From a virus, in IMG/VR virus record IMGVR_UViG_3300043331_001256, positions 1 to 33,366 of that record: 33,366 nt of DNA. The stretch is one strand, 5' to 3'. The position numbers and the translations under genes are program-made. Shown one piece after another: positions 1 through 6,868 of the stretch (its first letter is position 1; every line of letters begins with the position of its first letter). A model generated the notes under the pieces. It did not search any database. It saw only the letters and a program-made list of their open reading frames with translations, and was not told the DNA's origin.

Positions 1-435
1 ATAAAAAGAATTTTTAATTACTCAAAAGCACGGCATAAATTATTATACTATAATAACTCAGAGTATAGAGAAAAATTACTTGCAGATAGTAAACGGCGTG
101 GAAAATTAAAAAGGCACGGAGTATCTTTAGAGCTACAAGAAAAACAATTAAGCCGTCAAAATTATATATGCCCAGGGTGCGAAACTATAATTAGCTTAAA
201 TGCTGAAAATAAAGAGTTCAAGCCCGCTATAGACCACTGCAAGAAAACAAATAAAAATAGATGTGTAATGCATTTTTGTTGTAATAGAAACCTTGGCGCT
301 ATAGAAAAAATAAATCCAAATTGTACAACAATTAAAAACCTATATGAACGAGCAGCCAAACAAGTATTACCTGAATTTGCTAACGCTCGTGATAGCGTAA
401 AGCCTAAGAAAAACCGTAGGAAGCCTAATGTCTAA
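1..435 (+). CDS. Recombination endonuclease VII-like protein (5' end cut by window)
   Basis: The frame is open from base 1, so the N-terminus lies outside the window; 144 residues are visible. The core has the endonuclease VII (Pfam Endonuclease_7) layout: a first Cys pair (C57-x2-C60), a D78-H79-C80 catalytic motif, and a second zinc pair in the string HFCCNRNLG (91-99). Family members use a zinc-stabilised beta-beta-alpha metal nuclease to cut branched DNA, which in phages serves debranching before packaging or acts as a homing-type nuclease. The C-terminal tail is Lys/Arg-rich. Its last 8 bases overlap the SpsF-like start, so the genes are probably co-transcribed. The family is clear; whether it is a resolvase or a homing enzyme is not. 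Confidence 0.8.
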   Translation: MKRIFNYSKARHKLLYYNNSEYREKLLADSKRRGKLKRHGVSLELQEKQLSRQNYICPGCETIISLNAENKEFKPAIDHCKKTNKNRCVMHFCCNRNLGAIEKINPNCTTIKNLYERAAKQVLPEFANARDSVKPKKNRRKPNV

Positions 436-1156
436 CCTGATCCATCTCCCCCCCAGGCCCTCCGGGAAGGCTCCTAGGAAGCCCGGAGAGGGGGGCAGGA
501 GCGAGCCCTCGCTCGGGATCGTGATCCAGGCCCGCATGACCTCGCGACGGTTCCCAGGCAAGTCTATGGCGCTCCTGGCGGGTAAGCCTGTACTACAGCA
601 TGTAATAGAGAGATGTAAGCTAATAAAGTGGAAGAAGCAAATAATATTAGCTACGCCCGATACACCTGAGAGCGAACCAATGTTGCAGCTAGCAGAGCAA
701 CTAGGCGTCAAGCATTTTTGTGGCAGTGAGGATAATGTTTTAGAGAGATACTACGGAGCAGCTACGTTCTATGAGTTAACAAAAATAGTACGTATAACAG
801 CTGATTGTCCATTAATTTCTCCTGAGATATGTACAGAAGTGATAGACTTATTAGAGCTTGGCGAATACGATTACGTGTCTAATGTGTATCCTAAACGTAA
901 CTTCCCTAAAGGTTTAGACTGTGAAGCATTCACTTTTGAATGCTTAGAGGCAGCTTTTATATCTAAACGTGAAGATGAGCACGTAACATCCTGGATGCAA
1001 CTTACACCAGGAGTAAATAGAGCCTTATTAGCTCAAAAAGAAAATCGCTCGCATCAAAACTTATGTGTAGACTACCCCGAGGATATCAAACGCTTAGAGC
1101 GTATAATCAAACGCAAACCTGAGTTAGTGGTGAACAATGACAAAACAATTAAATAA
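428..1156 (+). CDS. SpsF-type cytidylyltransferase (CMP-sugar synthetase family, COG1861)
   Basis: This 242-aa protein belongs to the cytidylyltransferase group (CTP_transf_3) that activates nonulosonic and other surface sugars with CTP. Visible signatures are the nucleotide-binding QARMTSRRFPGK (34-45), GSEDNVLERY (99-108), RITADCPLI (122-130), the FPKGLDCEAF segment (159-168), DEHVT (183-187) and DYPEDI (215-220). Family proteins normally begin just before the QARM motif; here about 28 extra Pro/Gly/Arg-rich residues precede it. ATG 428 has a GGAAG ribosome site four bases upstream. It overlaps endonuclease VII by 8 bases and the methyltransferase by 20, giving an operon. The first ~50 codons are far more GC-rich than the rest, suggesting a mosaic gene. 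Known relatives sit in spore-coat polysaccharide and flagellin glycosylation loci; the actual sugar here is unknown. Confidence 0.85.
   Translation: MSNLIHLPPRPSGKAPRKPGEGGRSEPSLGIVIQARMTSRRFPGKSMALLAGKPVLQHVIERCKLIKWKKQIILATPDTPESEPMLQLAEQLGVKHFCGSEDNVLERYYGAATFYELTKIVRITADCPLISPEICTEVIDLLELGEYDYVSNVYPKRNFPKGLDCEAFTFECLEAAFISKREDEHVTSWMQLTPGVNRALLAQKENRSHQNLCVDYPEDIKRLERIIKRKPELVVNNDKTIK
437..590 (+). other. GC-rich patch at the 5' end of the SpsF-like gene
   Basis: By eye about 70% of these bases are G or C, while flanking DNA is near 40%. Codons such as CTC, ATC, GCC and CGC dominate and give way to AT-ending codons after about 590. The patch encodes both the extra Pro/Arg-rich N-terminus and the conserved QARM motif, so it looks like a recombined segment from a GC-rich source rather than only an inserted spacer. 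An assembly chimera is the alternative. Confidence 0.6.
460..488. repeat. GC-rich inverted repeat inside the SpsF-like gene
   Basis: Arms CTCCGGG (460-466) and CCCGGAG (482-488) pair perfectly, with a CCTAGG palindrome in the loop. It lies inside the GC-rich patch, in the non-conserved N-terminal extension. It could be a trace of a small palindromic element or chance in GC-rich DNA. Confidence 0.5.
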
Positions 1157-1757
1157 ATGGAGAGGAGAGTTTGGAGATGAATACACCAGACGTAATGACG
1201 TAACTGGTCCTACTCTAGAACAAAGAAAAACATTTTGGAGCGGGGTTATGATAGGAACCCTGCCAAAAATTCCAATGAGTATATTGGAAATAGGGGCCAA
1301 TACAGGTGCTAATCTAACAGCTTTACATGAACTATACGGCACCGAAAATAGCATAGAACTCTACGCTGTAGAGCCTAATGACAAGGCTAAAAAAGCTATT
1401 CCCCAAGATTACGTTAAAATAATAGATGAAGACGCATTTTGCATAAACAGATCTGATTACTCCATTGATATGGTATTTACATGTGGTGTCTTAATACATA
1501 TACATCCTGATAATTTATTAGCCGCTATGAAAGAAATATACAGGGTTAGCAGGGAATATATAATATGCGCAGAATACTTCAGCCCTAAATGTGAAGAAAT
1601 ACATTATAGGGGGGAAGATGAATTACTGTGGAAAAACGACTTCGGCAGCATATGGCTGGATAATTTTCCACTGCACTGTGTAATATGCGGGTTCGGGTGG
1701 AAAAGGGTATCCGGTATGGATAACTTAACGTTCCAAGTCTTCCGAAAGGTAAACTGA
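1137..1757 (+). CDS. Class I SAM methyltransferase, pseudaminic acid biosynthesis-associated type
   Basis: A 206-aa protein of about the normal length for the family (TIGR03587-like). The N-terminus has the family's W-x-x-x-FG-x-x-Y-x-x-RN string (WRGEFGDEYTRRN, 8-20). The SAM-binding motif I is LEIGANTGAN (50-59), followed by an acidic motif II at AVEP (77-80) and the post-motif TCGVLIHIHPDNL (115-127). Homologues occur beside pseB/pseC/pseI-type genes in flagellin and capsule glycosylation clusters, where they are thought to methylate the sugar or its precursor; the exact substrate is not established. The start overlaps the SpsF-like gene by 20 bases and the stop overlaps the GNAT start by one, consistent with translational coupling. 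Confidence 0.8.
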   Translation: MTKQLNKWRGEFGDEYTRRNDVTGPTLEQRKTFWSGVMIGTLPKIPMSILEIGANTGANLTALHELYGTENSIELYAVEPNDKAKKAIPQDYVKIIDEDAFCINRSDYSIDMVFTCGVLIHIHPDNLLAAMKEIYRVSREYIICAEYFSPKCEEIHYRGEDELLWKNDFGSIWLDNFPLHCVICGFGWKRVSGMDNLTFQVFRKVN

Positions 1758-2170
1758 TGGCTAAGATGAGCTATACCCCAGTATACTGGACGAAGCCATA
1801 CGATGCACTGTACGAGCTATTAAAAGAACGCAAGGCTAGCTCAAATATTAGTCATAAAGAAATGCCTACCTTTGAACAGCACTGCTCATACGTGGAAAGC
1901 CGTCCACATAAAGAATGGTATTTAATATATGCGGATGGGCAGGTTGCAGGACAAGTATATGTTACGGAAAAAAACGAGATAGGAATACAAATATTCAGTG
2001 CATTTCATCGCAGGGGATACGCCACGGAAGCAGTTAGAAATTTAATTAAAAATCATAAGAAGGGGGAACAATTATTAGCCAATATTAATCCAAAGAACAA
2101 GGCATCTATAGCCTTTTTCAAAAAACTTGGATTCAAGATTGTTCAGCATACATACGGATTGGCTACTTAG
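1757..2170 (+). CDS. GNAT family N-acetyltransferase
   Basis: The 137-aa protein has the GNAT acetyl-CoA loop HRRGYATEAV (about 77-86, pattern R-x-x-G-x-A) and the late motif NPKNKASIAFFKKLGF, a typical beta5/alpha4 signature. The N-terminal third (WYLIYADGQVAGQVYV) forms the beta2-beta3 hairpin. Coming after an SpsF-type enzyme and a pseudaminate-linked methylase, it could play the part of PseH, which N-acetylates an aminosugar nucleotide, but protein or antibiotic substrates are not excluded by sequence alone. It is the last + strand gene; its stop overlaps the stop of the opposing membrane-protein gene by 8 bases. Confidence 0.78.
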   Translation: MAKMSYTPVYWTKPYDALYELLKERKASSNISHKEMPTFEQHCSYVESRPHKEWYLIYADGQVAGQVYVTEKNEIGIQIFSAFHRRGYATEAVRNLIKNHKKGEQLLANINPKNKASIAFFKKLGFKIVQHTYGLAT

Positions 2171-2441
2171 ATCGCCTATTCGTATTAAACACTTTATTGT
2201 GCAACTCTTGTATGCGCTCCTCTATATGAGCGAGGCGCTGATTCTGCTTGGCTTGTTCTATTACTACATCCGTTAGTTTTTGCAGTTCTAATTTCATAGA
2301 ATTTATATCATCGCTCATGGCAGTGTTACTTACCTCCATGATTTCGAGTTTCGTTTTCAACCCCCAAATAAAATAAGCGGCGCTCCCCACAAGCGCCACT
2401 GTTTGAATAATAGTACCTAGGCTAATCGTTAGATCGAACAT
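2163..2441 (-). CDS. Small single-span membrane protein with coiled coil
   Basis: The chosen start is ATG 2441, three codons inside a longer frame that opens with TTG at 2450. The protein has about 92 residues: one hydrophobic helix near the N-terminus (TIIQTVALVGSAAYFIWGL) followed by a long Lys/Glu/Gln-rich coiled coil and a basic tail. This shape is common among small phage proteins in lysis regions (DUF2730-like or holin-associated), but I do not recognise the exact family. It follows a two-span membrane protein with a 20-base overlap and is the last gene of the - strand block, so a role in lysis or membrane work is possible. Confidence 0.65.
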   Translation of the reverse strand: MFDLTISLGTIIQTVALVGSAAYFIWGLKTKLEIMEVSNTAMSDDINSMKLELQKLTDVVIEQAKQNQRLAHIEERIQELHNKVFNTNRRSK

Positions 2442-2766
2442 TTCTACCAACCATAAATTGAGAATCTACAACAGCCAATATAGCAACTGATATGCAAAAT
2501 ACCATCATGGGAGACAAATGGCTGTATAAGTCATATGTGTGATCCATCAGGATCAATGCCTTAAATGACATAAAAGAATTATACCCAAGTATAACAACCT
2601 TCGATACAGGCCACCAATACCGATTTATAATATCGGATAATAATTCAGGTTCTGTGTAATCTCTTTCCAGCCTAGAATTATCCTCCCTGTACTCTTGCTG
2701 CCTATGTCCTTGGGAGCTATGATCTGGTAACCCAAGAACAGGTAGGTGTAGATGGTCACGCTGCAT
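2422..2766 (-). CDS. Two-span membrane protein, possible holin
   Basis: A 114-aa protein with a polar His/Arg/Glu-rich first half and two hydrophobic segments at about 52-74 (starting WPVSKVVILGYNSF) and 84-102 (LSPMMVFCISVAILAVV). Two helices and a location directly after lysozyme and spanin genes fit a class II-type holin, but there is no diagnostic motif and the 50-residue soluble N-terminus is longer than usual. The start at 2766 has AGGAG nine bases upstream and overlaps the preceding gene by 11 bases. Confidence 0.55.
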   Translation of the reverse strand: MQRDHLHLPVLGLPDHSSQGHRQQEYREDNSRLERDYTEPELLSDIINRYWWPVSKVVILGYNSFMSFKALILMDHTYDLYSHLSPMMVFCISVAILAVVDSQFMVGRNVRSND

Positions 2767-3028
2767 CGTCGCTTTCTCCTAGATCAGTTAAGGCGTCTGC
2801 TAATGCATCGTATTCCGCTATCTCTTCAACATCTAGACCAGTTTCCTTTTCGGCTTCCTGTATCTTCAACTCTATTCTATACAGTCGATCTTGCCAATCA
2901 TTATAGTACTCTTCAAGCTTATTGAAGTGATTTATTATTTTTCTTCCTTCTTCTTGAAGGTGCACTATCTCTAATCTCAACTCTTGCAAACTTGATAGGG
3001 TCGGGATTTTTTGTTTTGGGATCGACAT
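2756..3028 (-). CDS. Small acidic coiled-coil protein, unknown function
   Basis: The 90-aa product is almost wholly helical, rich in Glu/Lys/Leu, with a heptad-like run from about residue 13 to 65 and a very acidic C-terminus. I recognise no family. The start at ATG 3028 overlaps the previous gene by 110 bases in another frame, which is long for this genome; a GTG in the IVHLQ stretch, near residue 22, is a possible later start. The gene sits in the lysis/small-protein run. Confidence 0.6.
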   Translation of the reverse strand: MSIPKQKIPTLSSLQELRLEIVHLQEEGRKIINHFNKLEEYYNDWQDRLYRIELKIQEAEKETGLDVEEIAEYDALADALTDLGESDDAA

Positions 3029-3212
3029 AAGCCTTACATTTCTCCCACTTCCACCGCTTTTTCTTGCAGTAAGAAAAAACCCTATGTATAGACCAATCTT
3101 TCATGTAATTTAGTATAGGAGCTGTGTATATAATCTTATCATTAATAGATATAACTCCTGCACAAAAGTAAGGAGCATCTATATGTACAATTTCCTCACG
3201 CATCACAATCAT
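2919..3212 (-). CDS. Small conserved phage protein (FCAG...APIL type), unknown function
   Basis: I place the start at ATG 3212 (GGAG nine bases upstream) because the frame above it overlaps the Rz1-like gene and has no protein-like character; ATG 3203 is also possible. The 97-aa product has the string HIDAPYFCAGV, then APILNYM, then YCKKKRWKWEKC, a layout I associate with a widespread family of small phage proteins whose role is not known. The C-terminus is strongly basic and overlaps the next gene by 110 bases. Confidence 0.65.
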   Translation of the reverse strand: MIVMREEIVHIDAPYFCAGVISINDKIIYTAPILNYMKDWSIHRVFSYCKKKRWKWEKCKAYVDPKTKNPDPIKFARVEIRDSAPSRRRKKNNKSLQ

Positions 3213-3243
3213 TCTAACAGTCTCCAAGCCAGCTGTCAAGGGG

Positions 3244-3540
3244 TCACTTATTGTAAAGTTTTTGTAGGTTGCGATTATGCCTGTGGGCCTGTTCAATAGC
3301 AGTCTTATTAAGATCGTTAGCTCGCTCATATTCTCTCAGTACTGTAGCCGTAGCCTTGGCATCTTTAACAGACTTATTAGGTAACTTAGGCTCTGTATAC
3401 TTAACAGTGGGCGGTAGATTAGGGATTCTTATTTTTGCTGGAGCTACGAAATTTGCGTAGCTCGTCGAGCACGCCGGTAGGGATACAATCAGTAGCCCCA
3501 CTAAGGTTAAGACTATCCAAGGATTCCTGTAATTTTTCAT
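3244..3540 (-). CDS. Outer-membrane spanin-like lipoprotein (Rz1-like)
   Basis: The 98-aa protein starts with a signal peptide: basic MKNYRN, a hydrophobic run IVLTLVGLLIVSL, and a lipobox LPAC at about 21-24, so Cys24 should be lipidated. The mature part is Pro-rich early on (IRIPNLPPTVKYTEPKLPN), as in Rz1 proteins, then helical. Its first 122 bases lie inside the 3' end of the Rz-like gene in another frame, the classical overlapped spanin arrangement. It would pair with the inner-membrane partner to fuse inner and outer membranes at the end of lysis. GGTGAAGA upstream is a good ribosome site. Confidence 0.75.
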   Translation of the reverse strand: MKNYRNPWIVLTLVGLLIVSLPACSTSYANFVAPAKIRIPNLPPTVKYTEPKLPNKSVKDAKATATVLREYERANDLNKTAIEQAHRHNRNLQKLYNK

Positions 3541-3772
3541 TCTTCACCTTTGCTTCCTCAAGTTGAGAAAAAGCCTCACCTATCTGCTCTTGCTGATTTA
3601 TTATAAGTGCTTCATTATTTTTTACATTTTCATTCGCTGCTTTAAGCATAGACTGTAGTTTTTCAGTTTCACATATTACACGCCCCTGTGTTCTCCCTAT
3701 ATGATAAGAATAAAATAGCCCTCCAGCTGTACCAGCTACCATCATTAAAGCCAGTATCACACCAGGACTCAT
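3419..3772 (-). CDS. Inner-membrane spanin-like protein (Rz-like)
   Basis: The 117-aa product has one N-terminal transmembrane helix (about residues 5-24, VILALMMVAGTAGGLFYSY) and a periplasmic coiled coil rich in Glu/Gln/Asn from about 35 to 90, then a basic end. Size, topology and the out-of-frame lipoprotein gene overlapping its 3' end all match the Rz/Rz1 two-component spanin. The start shares an ATGA overlap with the lysozyme gene, so the two are translationally coupled. Assignment rests on architecture and context, since spanins are poorly conserved in sequence. Confidence 0.72.
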   Translation of the reverse strand: MSPGVILALMMVAGTAGGLFYSYHIGRTQGRVICETEKLQSMLKAANENVKNNEALIINQQEQIGEAFSQLEEAKVKNEKLQESLDSLNLSGATDCIPTGVLDELRKFRSSSKNKNP

Positions 3773-4719
3773 TTGCTTTCTCCTGATGGATCATACCTAC
3801 CCTGCTCCACATCTTCTTTCATCCACTTTTTAATATAATTAGTAGCTATAAATCCTATGATTAGAGCAAATATAAGTATAAATACACCATGAGATACAAC
3901 AAATCCCTTAATGCTATCTATAAATGTTTTAGTGGCATTTATCTGAGTAGCATCTAAAGTAGTGACTGTAGCAGTTACACCAGTTGTCCAGCCAAATAAT
4001 TGCTGTAGCCACTCTACTGCTCTGAATTTACGTGAAGTTTTGCGGAGTTCTTTGTTAGAAGGTTTAATTAAATCAGCTGCAGGACTAATAGGAGGATCTG
4101 TCGGAGGGTCTAAAATTGTTATTGTGCTAGTTATAGGCATATTATCCAGTACTAGTTTCAATACAACCATGGTACCTAGCTGCGAATCTACTGCTGTAGG
4201 ATCAAATACGCCATCCCGTATGTATTTACCTTTAATGTATTGATTAGAACCTGCCCACAGATACGGGCTGGCTATTCCACGCATACGGTACCCAAACCCG
4301 TTATACAGTTCCAGGTAGTAAGCCATAGTTGGAATATCCCAACTTTTAACTTTACCAAATTCTACTCTTAGAGCATCTATAGCGCTTTCCTCAAAGGTAT
4401 AGGTTACTCCATTATTAGGAGGAGCAACTGGCCTACCTTTGGGGACATGTACAGTACGCCTAGCTCTGCCACCTGCATTAAGAGGATCACCATTATGCAA
4501 ATGAGTATCGAAATTAAAATTGCTCTCTCTTAAGTGTAAAAGACCAATGAAGTACCACGGTACTCCTGTAGCCGCTTCTATCGGTACATATCTAGGTTTG
4601 AGCGCTATAATATCGTCCGCTACCTTTCTGGCCCGGGCCTCCACACTGTCATTTATCTGCATAGCATCCCAGGCAGATAAGTAACTATCCCTAGTGGTAG
4701 CAAGAGTATACTTCGGCAT
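3769..4719 (-). CDS. Lysozyme-family endolysin with C-terminal membrane anchor
   Basis: The true start is ATG 4719, with AGGAG seven bases upstream; the open frame continues to 4884 but that part lies inside the fibre gene. The 316-aa enzyme has the COG5526-type lysozyme core: LHLRESNFNFDTHLHNGDPL (61-80), with E65 the likely catalytic acid, then HVPKGRP (91-97) and the FEESAIDAL segment (109-117). It should cleave peptidoglycan glycan strands. Unusually, a ~60-residue Pro/Thr linker leads to a single hydrophobic helix at about 275-295, followed by positive residues. This anchor could hold the enzyme in the inner membrane until release. The spanin genes follow with a 4-base overlap. Confidence 0.8.
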   Translation of the reverse strand: MPKYTLATTRDSYLSAWDAMQINDSVEARARKVADDIIALKPRYVPIEAATGVPWYFIGLLHLRESNFNFDTHLHNGDPLNAGGRARRTVHVPKGRPVAPPNNGVTYTFEESAIDALRVEFGKVKSWDIPTMAYYLELYNGFGYRMRGIASPYLWAGSNQYIKGKYIRDGVFDPTAVDSQLGTMVVLKLVLDNMPITSTITILDPPTDPPISPAADLIKPSNKELRKTSRKFRAVEWLQQLFGWTTGVTATVTTLDATQINATKTFIDSIKGFVVSHGVFILIFALIIGFIATNYIKKWMKEDVEQGRYDPSGESK

Positions 4720-4729
4720 AAACAAACTC

Positions 4730-5656
4730 CTATGTGAAACTATAGCCGCGCGCTGAAAAATATCCAGCATCAAAAGTTCCGGCTGATAATGAAAATCGTG
4801 CATTAGTGATAGGATCAGTATTCGCCACAAGCCTGCCCCAACCATTACCATTAAAATATAGTCCTGCAGTGCTAGTACTGCCAAATTCGTATATAACCTG
4901 CTTGAAAAAACTACTAGCCGCTGGCCTATAAATCCTTATCTTAACTAATCCAGTTTCCCCAGCTGCGTTGCCTATACCAATGTTATTCACTAAGATTCTG
5001 CTATCCGCGCTATCATTAACAGCGCCACCCGACGTTAATAGCCCCCATGCATAATCTGAAGCACCAGTCAAATAAGAACTCCCATTGTCTTGGGAAAAAA
5101 CCATATTTATTAATGCACCATCATTAGATGGTTCAACAGCAAACAGCTCTATCTCTACCATATCACTAGAGCCTAGTGCTATATCTACATTGGTAGTCGA
5201 TGCCGCTACGGCCCCTTCATCAATGGCAGTAACTATTTGACTTACGGTAGCCCATTGCGGATTAGCGCCAGCGCCTTGTGTCTGTAGGAATTGGCCATTA
5301 GTTCCTGCAGCGAGTCTTGCCCAGGAGGAACTGCCCCTGTATAAAATATCCCCTTGCGCTGCGCTACCGATCCAATCTAATAGCTGGGTAAGTGTGACTT
5401 CTTCGGTATCTCCAGCACTCGCGCTATTCCTACCTAAAGCCCTAAATTGTGCAGAGATATTCTGAATTTTAGCGTAAGTAACAGCATCATTAGCTATCTT
5501 AGCTGTAGTTACGGCATCGTCGTCTATTTTAGTTGTGGTAACGGCGTCGTTTGCTATCATATCCGTGGTAATAGAGCCACTAGGAATAGCATCCGCCACA
5601 GTCATGCGTTCACCAGTTATAACGTTAATAAATGCTGGTGTAGTAGGCTCAGCCAT
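4730..5656 (-). CDS. Tail fibre-like protein with heptad-type TKI repeats
   Basis: The 308-aa protein begins with a conserved-looking MAEPTTPAFINVITGERM segment, followed by about four repeats of an IxxDAVTTxKI pattern (about residues 26-68), which forms trimeric fibre shafts in phage fibre and collar proteins. The middle is Gly/Ala/Ser-rich (ILYRGSSSWARLAAGTNGQFLQ is a frequent fibre motif), and the C-terminus is beta-rich with aromatic residues, a plausible receptor-binding head. It directly follows another fibre gene with a TAATG overlap. The role in adsorption is inferred from repeat type and position. Confidence 0.68.
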   Translation of the reverse strand: MAEPTTPAFINVITGERMTVADAIPSGSITTDMIANDAVTTTKIDDDAVTTAKIANDAVTYAKIQNISAQFRALGRNSASAGDTEEVTLTQLLDWIGSAAQGDILYRGSSSWARLAAGTNGQFLQTQGAGANPQWATVSQIVTAIDEGAVAASTTNVDIALGSSDMVEIELFAVEPSNDGALINMVFSQDNGSSYLTGASDYAWGLLTSGGAVNDSADSRILVNNIGIGNAAGETGLVKIRIYRPAASSFFKQVIYEFGSTSTAGLYFNGNGWGRLVANTDPITNARFSLSAGTFDAGYFSARGYSFT

Positions 5657-6864
5657 TACACATATACTTCTTCTACAAGAATATTAGAAACAGTAGACCC
5701 GCCTAATATGGTGCCAACCCCTGTGGAATTAATATACATAGTGGCGGATGAACTAGGACCGTATCTAAGTGAATATGTATGCGAGTTACTATCTCCTGGT
5801 GTATAATCAAACGAAAAAGTACAGTTTGTACGCATATTGCCGGATGATATATGTATACTAGCAGCCCCTATAGCGTCTGCGTTTGAATCAAAAAATACGG
5901 CAAATGTACCAGATACATTATCACTAAGAGATGTAAGAGGTATACTTACTGTAATTCTTACTTTACTATCAGATTTGTTAGTTGACATATCTAAAGTAAA
6001 TAATTGAGTACCTTCGGTTATTTGAGGAATAGTATTATCTTGTGGAATTTGAGCAGTGTTGTTAGTAGCAGCCGTACTTGACGTATATCCTCTGTTTGGA
6101 GGAGTTAGTATGGTTTCAACCCCAGCACTGTCTTTATACGCCAATATAGTAGCGCCAGACAAGTCTCTAGTGTATAATCTACTGACATTAGCGCTAGGTG
6201 ATGCAGGCGCAGATATTTCTATTGCGTCTACATATCCAGCTGTAGCAATTATGATAGTGTCATTATCTACAATAAAATTCTTGGTTACTTTAGTAAAAGT
6301 ATCGTCTACTTGTGCTATAGTAACTGTACCAACTATAAAATTAAATCTATTATTGCTACGATCGTATTGTAAATAATCATCAGTATCAAATAATACTACA
6401 GGCGCAGTAGATACAGTTCTATCTAAATAAAATGTTGCATCCCCTACTTCTAGCCTATCAGCTGTAGGTGTGCCGGAAAAACCAACTATTACACCAGTAG
6501 TAAACACACCAGTTGTACTTGTTACCCCTGCGCTAAACGTTTGCGCTCCTACCCAGGTAACGGCACCAGTAGCAGCGAAGGTGGCAGCTAGCACGCCTGC
6601 AGCTGCCCAGGATATTTCATTAGTTCCAGATAAATAAAATCCTGTAGTTAAAGCACTTCCAAAAGCATATCCCGGTGCACTAACTGTCCCCGATGCAGCT
6701 TTAATCTGACCCGTCATCGTAGACACGCCAGTCGTAGCAAGGCTCTGAGTAAGAGCCGTTGCTATGTCATTAAAGTCGTTATTTACGGAGGCAGAAAGAA
6801 TAGTAGTGCCCGGAACAAAGGCGGACTCAGGAAGAGAATACACACCTGAACTATTGCGAGCCAT
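5656..6864 (-). CDS. Tail fibre/appendage protein
   Basis: The 402-aa protein opens with MARNSSGVYSLP and PGTTILSASVNNDFNDIATAL, an N-terminal pattern very common in short-tailed phage fibres where it attaches the fibre to the tail. Residues 50-150 are Thr/Gly/Ala-rich repeats of beta-structure (FSAGVTSTTGVFTTG), then a segment beginning DRLEVGDATFYLDR, and a C-terminal beta-rich domain with Ser/Thr/Asn. No endosialidase or lyase motif is seen. It is followed immediately by a second fibre gene; the two may form one branched or layered fibre. Confidence 0.72.
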   Translation of the reverse strand: MARNSSGVYSLPESAFVPGTTILSASVNNDFNDIATALTQSLATTGVSTMTGQIKAASGTVSAPGYAFGSALTTGFYLSGTNEISWAAAGVLAATFAATGAVTWVGAQTFSAGVTSTTGVFTTGVIVGFSGTPTADRLEVGDATFYLDRTVSTAPVVLFDTDDYLQYDRSNNRFNFIVGTVTIAQVDDTFTKVTKNFIVDNDTIIIATAGYVDAIEISAPASPSANVSRLYTRDLSGATILAYKDSAGVETILTPPNRGYTSSTAATNNTAQIPQDNTIPQITEGTQLFTLDMSTNKSDSKVRITVSIPLTSLSDNVSGTFAVFFDSNADAIGAASIHISSGNMRTNCTFSFDYTPGDSNSHTYSLRYGPSSSATMYINSTGVGTILGGSTVSNILVEEVYV

Positions 6865-6868
6865 TTAT

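Noticed and set aside
2150-2200. Possible bidirectional terminator where the two gene blocks converge.
   Set aside because: No inverted repeat followed by a T-run is visible; the two stops simply overlap by 8 bases.
3213-3329. Upstream extension of the FCAG-type small protein.
   Set aside because: It overlaps the Rz1-like gene and does not resemble the family N-terminus; ATG 3212 or 3203 fits better.
4720-4884. In-frame extension of the lysozyme ORF upstream of ATG 4719.
   Set aside because: It lies inside the tail-fibre gene, has no ribosome site, and the AGGAG-led ATG 4719 gives the family-type N-terminus.
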